DNA of 64,000 nucleotides from CAZQVN01 sp964596775 (GCA_964596775.1 CAZQVN010000009.1:1-64000); one strand, 5' to 3'. Shown: positions 27,215-36,661, numbered from the stretch's first letter. Numbers and translations: made by a program. Notes: generated from the letters alone by a model not told the origin.

Positions 27215-28588
27215 GTGACCCCCACCCGCGAACCGAACCCGCACACGGCGGAACTGCTCTTTCCGGAGGTGCGGGAGATCCTCCGCGTCTATCCGGAGGA
27301 TCTCGCGGAAGCCGTGGAGGACTGCCACCCGGCCGACCTCGCGGACATGGTGGCCCGCCTGGACGCCGAGGAGGTTCCGGTCTTCTTCGGGGCGCTCCCG
27401 GTGGACCGGGCGGCGGACGTGGCCGAGCATGTCGAGAACACGGTCCGGGCCCGGCTGGTCACCGCACTCGATCCGGACCGGGCGGCCCGCATCGTCGGGG
27501 CAATGATGCCCGACGACCGCGCCGACGTGCTCGCCGACCTCGATCCCGAGCCGGCCGCCGCGATCCTCGCCCGGATCGCGCTGCCCCAGCGCCGGGAGGC
27601 GCAGATCCTCCTCCAGTACCAGGAGCACACCGCCGGCGGCCTGATGACGCCGCTGTTCGTGACGCTGCCGCAGGCCACCCGGGCCGATCACGCGCTGGCC
27701 CTGGTCCGCGCCGCGGCCCAGGACCGGGAAACGATCTACAACATCTACGTCATCGACGGCGGCGGACGGCTGGCGGGGGTCGTGTCGCTCCGCGAACTCC
27801 TGGCGGCGGATCCGATGGCCCGGCTGTCGGACATCATGATCACGCAGGTGGTCACCGCGGCGCCCGACCTGGACCAGGAGGAAACGGCCCGCCTGATCGC
27901 CCGGTACGACCTGCTGGCGCTCCCGGTGGTCGACGCCGACAACCGCATGCTCGGGATCGTGACCGTCGACGACATCATCGACGTGCTCGTGGAGGAAGGC
28001 ACCGAGGACGCCCAGAAGATGGGGGCGGTGCAGCCGATCGACGAGCCCTATCTCACGATCGGGTTCTGGAACCTGATGCGGAAGCGGGTCGTGTGGCTCA
28101 TCGTGCTCTTCTTCGGCGAGTTGCTCACCGCCAGCGCGCTCCAGCACTACGAGGGGGTCCTCACCGAGATGATCGCGCTCGTCGTGTTCATTCCGCTGAT
28201 CATCTCCACCGGGGGCAACTCCGGGAGCCAGACCGCCACGCTCGTCATCCGGGCGCTGGCCACCGGCGAGATCCGGCTCCGGCAATTCCTCTCCGTGATC
28301 CTCCGGGAACTCGGCATGGGGCTCGTGCTCGGCGCCACGCTCGGGGCGGTCGGACTGCTCCGTGTTTTGGTCTGGGGAGGTAACCCGGTGTCGCTGGCCC
28401 TTGTCGTCGGGCTGACGATCTCGGCGGTCGTGGTCAGCGGCTGCGTCGTCGGCGCCGCATTCCCGCTGCTCCTCAAGAGGCTGGGGCTGGACCCGGCGCT
28501 GATGTCCGCCCCGTTCATCGCCTCCCTGGTCGACGTGACCGGGGTCGTCCTCTACTTCACGATCGCCCGGGCCCTCCTGGGGCTGTGA
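27215..28588 (+). CDS. mgtE: Magnesium transporter MgtE
   Basis: This is a Mg2+-gated Mg2+ channel of the inner membrane. The order is an N-terminal superhelical domain (about 1-125) with repeated L-x-x-L-x-P-D-R-A-A units, two CBS domains (about 135-255, with G-I-V-T-V-D-D-I-I-D-V), a connecting helix, and five membrane helices carrying the family signature G-G-N-S-G-S-Q. The length of 457 is normal. The GTG start has GGAG five bases upstream and lies 14 bases after the peptidase gene. Confidence 0.94.
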   Translation: MTPTREPNPHTAELLFPEVREILRVYPEDLAEAVEDCHPADLADMVARLDAEEVPVFFGALPVDRAADVAEHVENTVRARLVTALDPDRAARIVGAMMPDDRADVLADLDPEPAAAILARIALPQRREAQILLQYQEHTAGGLMTPLFVTLPQATRADHALALVRAAAQDRETIYNIYVIDGGGRLAGVVSLRELLAADPMARLSDIMITQVVTAAPDLDQEETARLIARYDLLALPVVDADNRMLGIVTVDDIIDVLVEEGTEDAQKMGAVQPIDEPYLTIGFWNLMRKRVVWLIVLFFGELLTASALQHYEGVLTEMIALVVFIPLIISTGGNSGSQTATLVIRALATGEIRLRQFLSVILRELGMGLVLGATLGAVGLLRVLVWGGNPVSLALVVGLTISAVVVSGCVVGAAFPLLLKRLGLDPALMSAPFIASLVDVTGVVLYFTIARALLGL

Positions 28589-28800
28589 CCCGGGGGTGCC
28601 GGTGCCGCCCCCAGGGAGCTGTGAACCCGGGATGGCCGGGGCGCACCCACGGGACTGAGCTTACGGGGGCGCCCTACCCCAGCCGGTATCGGTGAAAAAT
28701 CAACTTTACATGTTTTTTACGTCTTGGAAGATGCCGATTGGCGCCCTCCCATGATAGATTCACTCCCCGTCCAAACTTACCCATGCGAGGTGCTGAACTC

Positions 28801-30087
28801 ATGACGATGTCCGGTCCCCTTTTCCGGAGCTCCGCCGCTTCCGGAGTCCTTGCCCTGGCCTGCGCGCTGCTCGCGGGATGCGCCGGGAAGAACGATACCG
28901 CCGGCGCGGGCGGAGGCGGATTTGCCATGCCCCCCACGCCGGTCGAAACGGCTCCCGCCCGCAACGAGCCGGTCGTCGACCGCTTCGCGGCGGTCGGAAC
29001 GATCGAAGCCGGCGAACTGATCACGGTCGTCTCCGAAATCGACGCGATCGTGACGCGGCTGCCGTTCGCGGAGGGATCGCGGGTGAACCGCGGCGCGCTC
29101 CTCGTGCAGCTCGACGACGAGGAACTCAAGGCGCAGCTGGCCCGCGCCGAAGCGGTCCTCGAGCAGAGCCGCATCAATCACACCCGCGTGAAGGCGCTGA
29201 TCGAAAAGGGCGCGGTGGCGCAGCAGGAGCTGGACAACGTGAGCTCCGCGCTCAAGGTGGCCGAAGCGGATCTCGATCTCGCGCGGGTCCGCCTCGCCCG
29301 GACGCGGGTCACGGCGCCGTTTGCCGGAATCGTCGGCGCCAAGAAGGTCAGCGTCGGCGCCTACGTGCGCGCCGGCGAGGTGCTCACCGACCTGGCCCAG
29401 GTGGAAAAGCTCAAGGTGACGTTCGCCGCGCCCGAGCGCTATCTCAAGGCCCTGAACAAGGGTGCCGAGGTCACGATGTCCGCGCCGGCGTTCCCGGGAC
29501 GGACTCTTGCCGGAACCATCGACGTCATCGAGCCGGTGCTCGACGCCGAAACGCGCAGCGCCCGGATCATGGCGCGCGCGGACAACCCGGACGGGCTGTT
29601 CCGGCCGGGCATGTCCGCGGACGTCGAGGTGATCCTCGCCCGCCGCGACAACGCCGTCACCGTTCCCGCGGAGGCCGTGTTCGTCCAGGGAAACCAGTCC
29701 TTCGTATACGTGGTCGGGGCGGACAGCTCCGTGGCCATGAGCCCGGTGAGCCTCGGCACGCGGACCGCGGCCACCGTGGAAGTGGTGGACGGCCTGACCG
29801 CCGGAGCCACGGTCGTCCGGGCCGGGCACCAGAAGCTGTATCCGGGCGCGAAGGTCATGCCGGTCGGCGGTGAAGGCCCCGGCGGACCGGGGGGCGGCGG
29901 TCCCGCCGCGGCCGCCCAGGATGGAGCCGGTGCGCCCGGAGCCTCCGGCGAAACCGGGGCGGCGCCCGGAGCGTCCGGCGAGTCCATGAACGGAGCCGGC
30001 GCGACCGGCTCCGCCGTGGCGGCGTCCGCCGATTCCGCGCCGGCCCCCGCGGAAACGGTCGCCGGCGGAAAGGGCGGTCACCGGTGA
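28801..30087 (+). CDS. RND efflux periplasmic adaptor (membrane fusion) lipoprotein
   Basis: It has a lipoprotein signal with lipobox L-L-A-G-C near residue 27, then the MFP layout: barrel-sandwich (lipoyl) halves around a coiled-coil hairpin (A-R-A-E-A-V-L-E-Q-S-R ... V-A-Q-Q-E-L-D-N-V), then a beta-barrel and membrane-proximal domain. The last 70 residues are a Gly/Ala/Pro-rich low-complexity tail. The ATG at 28801 with GAGGTG upstream is preferred over in-frame ATGs further up. Its stop overlaps the permease start (GTGA). No outer-membrane TolC-like gene is adjacent. Confidence 0.9.
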   Translation: MTMSGPLFRSSAASGVLALACALLAGCAGKNDTAGAGGGGFAMPPTPVETAPARNEPVVDRFAAVGTIEAGELITVVSEIDAIVTRLPFAEGSRVNRGALLVQLDDEELKAQLARAEAVLEQSRINHTRVKALIEKGAVAQQELDNVSSALKVAEADLDLARVRLARTRVTAPFAGIVGAKKVSVGAYVRAGEVLTDLAQVEKLKVTFAAPERYLKALNKGAEVTMSAPAFPGRTLAGTIDVIEPVLDAETRSARIMARADNPDGLFRPGMSADVEVILARRDNAVTVPAEAVFVQGNQSFVYVVGADSSVAMSPVSLGTRTAATVEVVDGLTAGATVVRAGHQKLYPGAKVMPVGGEGPGGPGGGGPAAAAQDGAGAPGASGETGAAPGASGESMNGAGATGSAVAASADSAPAPAETVAGGKGGHR

Positions 30088-33000
30088 AAATCAGCGAACT
30101 CTCCATCAAGCGTCCGGTCTTCGCCACGGTGATGAGCCTGGCGATCGTCCTGTTCGGCGTCATCGCGTTCTCCCGCCTTCCGGTGCGCGAATACCCCGAC
30201 GTGGATCCTCCGATCGTCTCGGTGAACACGTTCTACCGTGGCGCGTCCCCCCAGGTCGTGGAGACGGAGATCACCGACGTGCTCGAGGAGCAGTTCGCCA
30301 CGCTGGAAGGGGTCAAGACGATCAGCTCGTCCAGCCAGGAGCAGGGATCGAGCGTCACGATCCAGTTCGAACTGAAGCGCGACGTGGACGAGGCGGCCAA
30401 CGACGTGCGCGACCGCGTGTCGCGCATCCGCGGCCAGCTCCCCCGCGAGGCCGACGACCCGATCATCGCGAAGGTCGATGTGAACGCCCAGCCTATCGTC
30501 TGGCTGGCGCTGTCCAGCGACCGCCACTCCACGCTCGAGCTGTCCGAGCTGGCCGACCTGACTCTCAAGGAGCGGATCCAGCGGCTGCCCGGCGTGGCCA
30601 GCGTGTTCATCGGCGGCGAGCGCCGCTACGCCATGCGCGTGTGGCTCGACCCCGCCCGGATGGCGGCGCAGCGGCTCACCGTGCAGGACGTGGAGGCGGC
30701 GATCCGCTCGGAGAACGCGGAGATCCCCGGCGGTCGCGTCGAGGGGGCGGAGCGGGAGTTCGCGGTCCGGACCCGCGGCGACCTCACCACCCCGGAGGAA
30801 TTCGGCGCGATCATCGTCTCGCAGAAGGGGGATGATCTCGTCCGCCTGTCCGACGTGGCCACCGTGGACGTGGGCGCCGAGGACGACCGCACCCTGACCC
30901 GCTACAACGGGGTTCCCTCCATCGGACTCGGCATCGTCAAGCAGAGCAAGTCCTCGACGATCGACGTGGCGGAGGCAGTCACCGGCTCGATCCCGGAACT
31001 GTCCCGGTTCCTCAAGCCGGGGATGAAGATCGACGTAGCCTACGACTCCTCCACGTTCATCGTCGAGTCGGTCAACGAGGTCGGCCAGACGATCTTCATC
31101 GCGATCTTCCTGGTCATCCTCGTCATCCTCGTGTTCCTGAAGAGCCTGCGGGCCACGATCATCCCCACCCTGGCCATCCCCACCTCGATCATCGGCACGT
31201 TCGCGGTGGCCTACTTCATGGGGTTCACCATCAACATCCTGACGCTGCTGGCGCTGGTGCTGGCCATCGGCCTCGTCGTGGACGACGCCATCGTCGTTCT
31301 CGAAAACATCTACCGGCACATGGAGATGGGGAAATCGCGGCGCCAGGCCGCCTTCGACGGGTCCCACGAAATCGGCTTCGCGGTCATCGCCACCACGGTG
31401 GCGCTGGTGGCCGTGTTCATCCCGGTGGCGTTTCTCACCGGCACCGTCGGGCGGCTGTTCAACGAGTTCGGGCTCTGCGTGGCCGTGGCGGTGCTCATCT
31501 CCAGCTTCGTGGCCCTGACGCTCACGCCGATGCTGTCGTCGCGCATTCTGAAACCGCTGCACGGAACGTCGACGAACGCGGCGTCCCGAGCGTTCGACGC
31601 GTTCTTCGAAGGGCTGGACCGGGTCTACAAGGGGCTGCTCGAGGCGTTCCTCAGGCACCGCGCCCTGGCCATCCTCGGCGCGATCCTCCTGCTCGCCGGG
31701 GCCGCCTTCGTCTTCCGGATGCTCCCCCGCGAGCTCGTGCCCACCGAGGACCGCAGCATCGCGTTCGGGATCGTGCTGGCGCCCGAGGGATCCACGCTCG
31801 AGTACACCGACCGCTACATGCGGGACGTGGAAAGCCGGCTGCTTCCCCTGCCGGAGCGTCAGGGGCTGTTCACCGCCACCGGCCTCGGCTTCGGCGGACC
31901 CGGACGGGTCACGAACGGATTCATCTTCCTCCGGCTCAAGCCGAAGAAGGAGCGGGAGAAGTCGCAGCAGCAGCTCGTGCAGGAACTGTTTCCCCAGCTC
32001 TTTTCCATCCCCGGAGTGCTGGCGTTCGTGATCAACCCCCCGAGCCTCGGCGGGCGCTTCTCGTCGTCGCCGGTGGAGTACGTGCTCCAGGCCGAAACCT
32101 ACGACGAACTGCAGGAGGCCGTGGGGATCATGATGGCCGAGGGGCAGAAACTCGGCTACCTCATCAACCTGGATTCCGACCTGCGCCTGAACAAGCCGCA
32201 GCTCGACATCGAGATCGACCGCGAGCGCGCCGCCGGGCTCGGCGTGTCCGTCACCGACATCGGGGCCACGCTGGAGTCGTTCCTCGGCGGCCGCGTCGTC
32301 ACGAACTTCAAGCGCGGCTCGAAGCAGTACGACGTGATCGCGCAGCTCAAGCCTTCCGACCGCAGCACGCCCGACGCGATCGACGGCATCTACGTCCGCG
32401 GGACCGGCGGGCTGGTCCAGCTGGCCAACGTGGTCCGGGTCCGGGAAACGGTGGGACCGAAGGAGCTGAACCACTTCAACCGGGTCCGTTCGGCCACGCT
32501 GACCGCGAACCTCGCCCCCGGTGTGACGCTCGGCACGGCTCTCGACGACCTCGACCGGATCGTCCGGGAAAAGTTGCCGGCCGGCATCAAGACCGACCTC
32601 GACGGGCAGTCGCGCGAGTACCGCGATTCGAGCAGCACGCTCTACTTCATGTTCCTTCTCGCGATCGCGTTCATCTTCCTGGTCCTCGCAGCCCAGTTCG
32701 AGAGCTTCATCCACCCGCTGACGATCCTCCTCTCGGTGCCGCTGGCGGTGGTCGGGGCGATCGCCTCGCTGTTCCTCCTCAAGCAGACGCTGAACATCTA
32801 CTCGCAGATCGGGCTGATCATGCTCATCGGCCTGGTGACGAAGAACAGCATCCTGATCGTGGAGTACGCGAACCAGCTCCGGGCCCGCGGGATGGAACTC
32901 ATGGAGGCGGTCGTCGAGGCGTCGCGCATCCGGCTTCGGCCGATCCTCATGACGAGCTTCTCGACGATCTTCGGCATCCTGCCGATCGCCATCGGCCTCG

Positions 33001-33215
33001 GCGCCGGCGGCGAGGCACGGCGGCCGCTCGGCATCGCGGTCGTCGGCGGCATGCTCTTTTCGACGTTCCTGACGCTCGTCCTCGTGCCGGTCGTCTACAC
33101 GCTGCTCGCCCGGTTCACGGCGGCGAAGCCGGTCGAGGACGACGAGCCCGGCCGGGCCGGAACGGCCGGGGCGCAGGGGCTGTCCGCGGCGGGCGCGGCC
33201 ACGCTCAAGAAGTAG
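30084..33215 (+). CDS. RND multidrug efflux permease (AcrB/HAE1 family)
   Basis: This proton-driven inner-membrane exporter has 1043 residues, the normal size. It shows two repeats of a membrane helix, a large periplasmic loop and helices. Helix 4 carries the proton-relay pair in G-L-V-V-D-D-A-I-V-V-L-E-N, and the corresponding lysine-type position sits in the second half near G-L-V-T-K-N-S-I-L-I-V-E-Y. The substrate cannot be read from the sequence. Its last 30 residues (from E-D-D-E-P to the end, containing G-L-S-A-A-G) are a low-complexity tail that is duplicated at the far side of the following island (see 36907-36982). Confidence 0.94.
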   Translation: MKISELSIKRPVFATVMSLAIVLFGVIAFSRLPVREYPDVDPPIVSVNTFYRGASPQVVETEITDVLEEQFATLEGVKTISSSSQEQGSSVTIQFELKRDVDEAANDVRDRVSRIRGQLPREADDPIIAKVDVNAQPIVWLALSSDRHSTLELSELADLTLKERIQRLPGVASVFIGGERRYAMRVWLDPARMAAQRLTVQDVEAAIRSENAEIPGGRVEGAEREFAVRTRGDLTTPEEFGAIIVSQKGDDLVRLSDVATVDVGAEDDRTLTRYNGVPSIGLGIVKQSKSSTIDVAEAVTGSIPELSRFLKPGMKIDVAYDSSTFIVESVNEVGQTIFIAIFLVILVILVFLKSLRATIIPTLAIPTSIIGTFAVAYFMGFTINILTLLALVLAIGLVVDDAIVVLENIYRHMEMGKSRRQAAFDGSHEIGFAVIATTVALVAVFIPVAFLTGTVGRLFNEFGLCVAVAVLISSFVALTLTPMLSSRILKPLHGTSTNAASRAFDAFFEGLDRVYKGLLEAFLRHRALAILGAILLLAGAAFVFRMLPRELVPTEDRSIAFGIVLAPEGSTLEYTDRYMRDVESRLLPLPERQGLFTATGLGFGGPGRVTNGFIFLRLKPKKEREKSQQQLVQELFPQLFSIPGVLAFVINPPSLGGRFSSSPVEYVLQAETYDELQEAVGIMMAEGQKLGYLINLDSDLRLNKPQLDIEIDRERAAGLGVSVTDIGATLESFLGGRVVTNFKRGSKQYDVIAQLKPSDRSTPDAIDGIYVRGTGGLVQLANVVRVRETVGPKELNHFNRVRSATLTANLAPGVTLGTALDDLDRIVREKLPAGIKTDLDGQSREYRDSSSTLYFMFLLAIAFIFLVLAAQFESFIHPLTILLSVPLAVVGAIASLFLLKQTLNIYSQIGLIMLIGLVTKNSILIVEYANQLRARGMELMEAVVEASRIRLRPILMTSFSTIFGILPIAIGLGAGGEARRPLGIAVVGGMLFSTFLTLVLVPVVYTLLARFTAAKPVEDDEPGRAGTAGAQGLSAAGAATLKK

Positions 33216-33241
33216 GATTCGGTCGCGGATCGCGCGGCGGC

Positions 33242-33251
33242 GGAGGACAAC
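33242..33251. repeat. Left copy of the 10-bp direct repeat bounding the low-GC island
   Basis: GGAGGACAAC occurs here, 27 bases after the RND permease stop, and again at 36907-36916. The base composition changes at both places. It may be a target-site duplication or a recombination micro-homology. Confidence 0.55.
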
Positions 33252-33258
33252 TTTCGGT

Positions 33259-33684
33259 TCAGATCACCCTGATGGTGAAGAAGATATTGTACTTTCCGGT
33301 TCCGTTGATGCCCGTGACGACCTGGGGTTGTCCATTTGCATTCGTCGTCGTAATGGTGATCTGCTTGATCAAATCGTTGGGATCCAGAAGATCCTTCTCG
33401 AAAACGTTGACCCTGTCCCCGATTACCACAAACCAGGTCGTGGTCGCCGACCCGTTCGTGCCCACGCCGATTTCGGGATAGGACTTGATGTCCCCGCGCT
33501 TGAAGAGTTGTGTAAAGGAAGTCTTGTTTGATGAAGGGATGGTTACAAAGACCGCATCGCTACCGACTGCGTCGCACTGGGTGACACACTGGATCCTGAC
33601 GTTGGTCAGTATGTACGACCTTGCTGATGCCGTCGACGACACAAAAATCAACAACACCATCGTCATCAGCAGAACGGTTTTCAT
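33259..33684 (-). CDS. Small exported protein with a C2-like pattern (island gene 3)
   Basis: The 141-residue precursor has a clear signal peptide (M-K-T-V-L-L ... A-S-A) cleaved near residue 20. The mature part is all beta: V-R-I-Q-C-V-T-Q-C-D-A-V-G-S-D-A-V-F-V near its start and V-N-V-F-E-K-D-L-L-D-P-N-D-L-I later. That spacing recalls C2-like domains, where acidic loops bind Ca2+; this is a pattern guess. Two cysteines (33 and 37) could form a disulfide. A perfect AGGAGGTG sets the start at 33684; the open frame further upstream is rejected. Base composition is lower in GC than in flanking genes. Last gene of the island operon; function unknown. Confidence 0.75.
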   Translation of the reverse strand: MKTVLLMTMVLLIFVSSTASARSYILTNVRIQCVTQCDAVGSDAVFVTIPSSNKTSFTQLFKRGDIKSYPEIGVGTNGSATTTWFVVIGDRVNVFEKDLLDPNDLIKQITITTTNANGQPQVVTGINGTGKYNIFFTIRVI

Positions 33685-33781
33685 TTGACACCTCCTTGGC
33701 CCCAAGCAGGTCCACGATAAAGAGCGAAGGGCCGGATCACCTGCAGACGCAAGGCGCCCAGGCCCTGTCGCGGGTTGACGA

Positions 33782-35485
33782 TCAACGCAGTCGCTCCAGA
33801 GTCTCCTGCACCACGGTCCGGACAATCGCCTGATCCTGGGTGGACGGCACTCTCAAGTCGCCCACGTTGCCTCGATGAAGCTTCCGTCCCCTGCGTCCAT
33901 CGTTCAAGGTATCGATTATGGCGTCCATGTCCGACGCGGGACCGACGCCGTCCCTCCACAAATGAAGCAGGCGCTTCAGCGTTTCATCCCCGAATTCACC
34001 CGTCCCGGTCTCGATCGCACCGGGCAGTGTGGGAGTCAGGAGAACAAGTGCCACATCCCGACGCTCCGCCTTCATTCGCGCCTTGAAGAACCAGTTCAGG
34101 ATGGGAATGTCTCCGAGAATCGGCGTTTTCGATGCTCCGCCCACTTCGACACCTTCGTACAGACTGGAAAGAATCAGTGTCGTTCCGAATTGAACCTCGG
34201 CCGTCGCACCCACCATCTGCTTGAACGTTGTCAGCGATTGCGAAAACGTTCCTCCGGTCTCCTGTCCAAAGAACGACCGCGTGACGTCCACTTTGAACCG
34301 GGCGCTTCTGGACGTGATCGACAGAGGCGTCAGCTTTACGGACGTACCCACGTCGATCGGTTGAAGCAGGCCGATGTTTATTCCGCTTACTCCGACAGTG
34401 ACGGTTCGACCGATGAAGAACTCCGACTCGCGGTTGACATAAGCGACCAGGGCGGGACGCGCCACCACCCGGTAATAGTCGCTTGTCGTGTTGAACAGAT
34501 TCAGACTGTAAGTCATCGCGGGCATCGAGATCGCATTGGTGAAGGTGCGGGCGATCGTTTTCGGTGTGTTCGTCAGCACCCGCTGCTCTGTCTGAAGCGA
34601 AGTTGCGAACTGAGCCGTCAATCCATCCAGAAGGTTGATTCCCGTACTGGAAGCGGTCGAGTTCTGGTTCAACAGCAGAGCTACCTCGACCATGACCTGA
34701 TTCGTGCTCTCACCGGACGCGGGAGTGGTCGGCTCCTGTGGTTGATGCGATCCCGGGATGTCCTGTTCCAATGAGTCCTGTACAGATGCGAGATCCGATG
34801 CCCGCACGAGCTGGATCAGGCGGTCGCGGTCTCCTTCGAGGTTGCTTTCGGAAGCGGAAACCATCCCGGAGTGATCCATGAGCGCATCCACGCGTGTACG
34901 ATCCCCCCGGGAGGCCGCAATGTAGGCGGCCGTCCTCGTCGCGACCGGGTTCGCCGGTCCCAGGGCCATTGCACGATCCGCGGCGGCACTCGCGATTTCG
35001 AGCTCGCCGGCACAATATGCGGAGACGGCAAGGCCCACGTATCCTTCGGGTCTGCCCGGGTCGTCGAGGATTGCGGCTGAAAACCGCTCCGCGGCTTCGT
35101 CGCAATTCTGGAGATCCATCGAAACGGCTCCGGCAAGATAGTGAGACCAGAAATATTCGGGTGCAAATGCGACGGCGGCGCCATATCCGACCTTTGCCAG
35201 GTCCAGTGACTGTTGTGAACTCGCCTCCAACTGGTACGACAGGGCATTCAGCAAATGGAGATACCCGTTCCGCGGCTGGGACCTCAGCAGGGACGCCACG
35301 AGTTCTCTGGCATCATCAGGCTTGTTGTTCAAGAACGCCTTCATGATCCGTTGTTTGTACGTTGCGTCCGGAGGGCGGTTGCTGAAGGCAGATCGACTGT
35401 GAGCGGCGCATCCGGCGATGCACAGCCAAAGGATGCTCGCCATGAGGATTATTGAAGCGGGGAAGCTGTTTGAACCGGAACGCAT
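33782..35485 (-). CDS. TPR-containing secretin-like outer-membrane lipoprotein (island gene 2)
   Basis: It has a lipoprotein signal with lipobox C-I-A-G-C near residue 25. Residues about 50-225 are helical TPR-like repeats. From about 262 a secretin core is visible: V-M-V-E-V-A-L-L-L at its start, V-A-R-P-A-L-V-A-Y-V-N in the middle, and the signature T-P-I-L-G-D-I-P-I-L-N-W-F-F followed by V-A-L-V-L-L-T-P-T-L. Secretins form outer-membrane gates for type II secretion, type IV pili and related machines. The usual chain of N-domains is missing and TPRs take its place. The ATG at 35485 is preferred, but the ribosome binding site is weak and a GTG at 35512 is also in frame. No other secretion-machine genes are nearby. 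Confidence 0.78.
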   Translation of the reverse strand: MRSGSNSFPASIILMASILWLCIAGCAAHSRSAFSNRPPDATYKQRIMKAFLNNKPDDARELVASLLRSQPRNGYLHLLNALSYQLEASSQQSLDLAKVGYGAAVAFAPEYFWSHYLAGAVSMDLQNCDEAAERFSAAILDDPGRPEGYVGLAVSAYCAGELEIASAAADRAMALGPANPVATRTAAYIAASRGDRTRVDALMDHSGMVSASESNLEGDRDRLIQLVRASDLASVQDSLEQDIPGSHQPQEPTTPASGESTNQVMVEVALLLNQNSTASSTGINLLDGLTAQFATSLQTEQRVLTNTPKTIARTFTNAISMPAMTYSLNLFNTTSDYYRVVARPALVAYVNRESEFFIGRTVTVGVSGINIGLLQPIDVGTSVKLTPLSITSRSARFKVDVTRSFFGQETGGTFSQSLTTFKQMVGATAEVQFGTTLILSSLYEGVEVGGASKTPILGDIPILNWFFKARMKAERRDVALVLLTPTLPGAIETGTGEFGDETLKRLLHLWRDGVGPASDMDAIIDTLNDGRRGRKLHRGNVGDLRVPSTQDQAIVRTVVQETLERLR

Positions 35486-35563
35486 CGTGTCGTCTTTCTG
35501 TCCCTGCCTCACGAAGAGGCCAAGAACCAGGATCGTCGTTGAAGAACGGGATGAACAGCTCTC

Positions 35564-35592
35564 GGTCCACGAGGCAAACCGCCTCGTGGACC
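35564..35592 (-). other. Perfect 12-bp hairpin between island genes 1 and 2
   Basis: GGTCCACGAGGC, a 5-base loop and GCCTCGTGGACC form a perfect stem in the gap between the Tat-signal gene and the secretin gene. No T-tract follows on either side, so it is more likely an mRNA-stability or processing hairpin than a simple terminator. It could set unequal expression of the two genes. Confidence 0.5.
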
Positions 35593-35650
35593 GCCGACAT
35601 CCATTGAGGGGAGTGTCCTGTTCTGCTCGTTCGAGCCTTGCGATGCCTGT

Positions 35651-36661
35651 TTACGTAGCCAGGTCGACCCCACACGCGCCCGCGCAGATCACGATCGGAG
35701 CGAGAAGCAGGGCGATCGAGGCTATGCAGGACGGAATGGCAAGGATGCCACTCAGGCCTGCGCTCGGAGCCAGAGCGCCTATGGCCGCAACGCACGTACC
35801 ACCCAGCCCGGTGAGAAGCGATGTGCCGATCATCAGGACAAAGAACCCTGCCGCGCAGGCCGCGAAGCACTGCGTGAAGTCGGCCTCTTCCGGTATCGGC
35901 GCCGGTGGAGGCAAGGGGGGGGCCACTTCCGCGGGTGGCGGTTCCGTCGCGCCTCCTTCCGCTGCGGCTCCGATCTTCTTGATCGTGAGAATCGGCGGCC
36001 TGACCCTGAGCTTCGACTTCCTGGAGGTATATGTGGGTGGCATCAGGTAGGCCGTCATTCCGGTCTTGTCCGCGAAGAGCCCGATGATCATGGTCATGGA
36101 CTCCGCAACCGGGAACTGTTTCGCGAGACTCAGCCTGTCCGTGGCCGTGGTGACTCTCCTGCGCACCGTCATGGCGCAGAAGTGCGCGGAACTCGAGATG
36201 GTTGTGGGCGTCCGGTAACGGGCGAACGCACTCTGGATCGCCTTCATGCCGGCAGTCCCTGTGGCAAGGGCGCCGATGCAGATCTCCACGACCTCCGTCT
36301 TGACTCCCAGAGTACGCGCCTGACTGTCCGAAAGAGGGTATTCGCCCACGATTCCGACGAACTGGTCCGTCAGAAGACCCAGGTCGATGAATCCGCTGCC
36401 CATCGGGAAGCGCGCCGCCTGGCTGATCTGAGCCTGGGCAAGATAGTGACTCTTGGTGAGAATCTGTGCTCGTCTGGGATCGATGCCCGTCGGCAGAGTC
36501 GTGATTGTGCCGGTAGGCACTTTTACCTGTCCCGAGGCGGACGAAAGAAGTCCGGACACCACGCCCAGAGAGGAGGCCGCAGCTGCGTATGCCCCCATCC
36601 TTGCGAGAAACTCCCGTCTCTCCATATCCGATCCCGTCTTGCGTCTGGCACTTTTCTTCAT
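35651..36661 (-). CDS. Tat-signal protein with proline-rich linker and six-cysteine hydrophobic C-terminus (island gene 1)
   Basis: The 336-residue protein starts with a twin-arginine type signal (E-R-R-E-F-L-A-R followed by an Ala-rich stretch to about residue 44). A middle domain (about 45-235) is unrecognised. Residues about 240-259 are a Pro/Glu-rich linker. The last 74 residues are very hydrophobic, rich in Gly and Ala, with six cysteines at 265, 269, 290, 312, 326 and 330 (C-x3-C at both ends). This order (Tat signal, roughly 200-residue domain, 75-residue Cys-rich peptide) recalls the halocin C8 precursor, where the middle part is the immunity protein. The likeness is architectural only. 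A membrane-anchored domain is the alternative. Strong AGGAGGAGGT sets the start. First gene of the island operon. Confidence 0.72.
   Translation of the reverse strand: MKKSARRKTGSDMERREFLARMGAYAAAASSLGVVSGLLSSASGQVKVPTGTITTLPTGIDPRRAQILTKSHYLAQAQISQAARFPMGSGFIDLGLLTDQFVGIVGEYPLSDSQARTLGVKTEVVEICIGALATGTAGMKAIQSAFARYRTPTTISSSAHFCAMTVRRRVTTATDRLSLAKQFPVAESMTMIIGLFADKTGMTAYLMPPTYTSRKSKLRVRPPILTIKKIGAAAEGGATEPPPAEVAPPLPPPAPIPEEADFTQCFAACAAGFFVLMIGTSLLTGLGGTCVAAIGALAPSAGLSGILAIPSCIASIALLLAPIVICAGACGVDLAT

Noticed and set aside
30078..32714. Minus-strand frame of 878 codons opposite the RND permease
   Set aside because: Shadow frame; His/Asp/Glu-rich without recognisable motifs.
35486..35512. GTG at 35512 as start of the secretin-like gene
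   Set aside because: No ribosome binding site; the ATG at 35485 gives a better lipoprotein signal, though its own site is weak.
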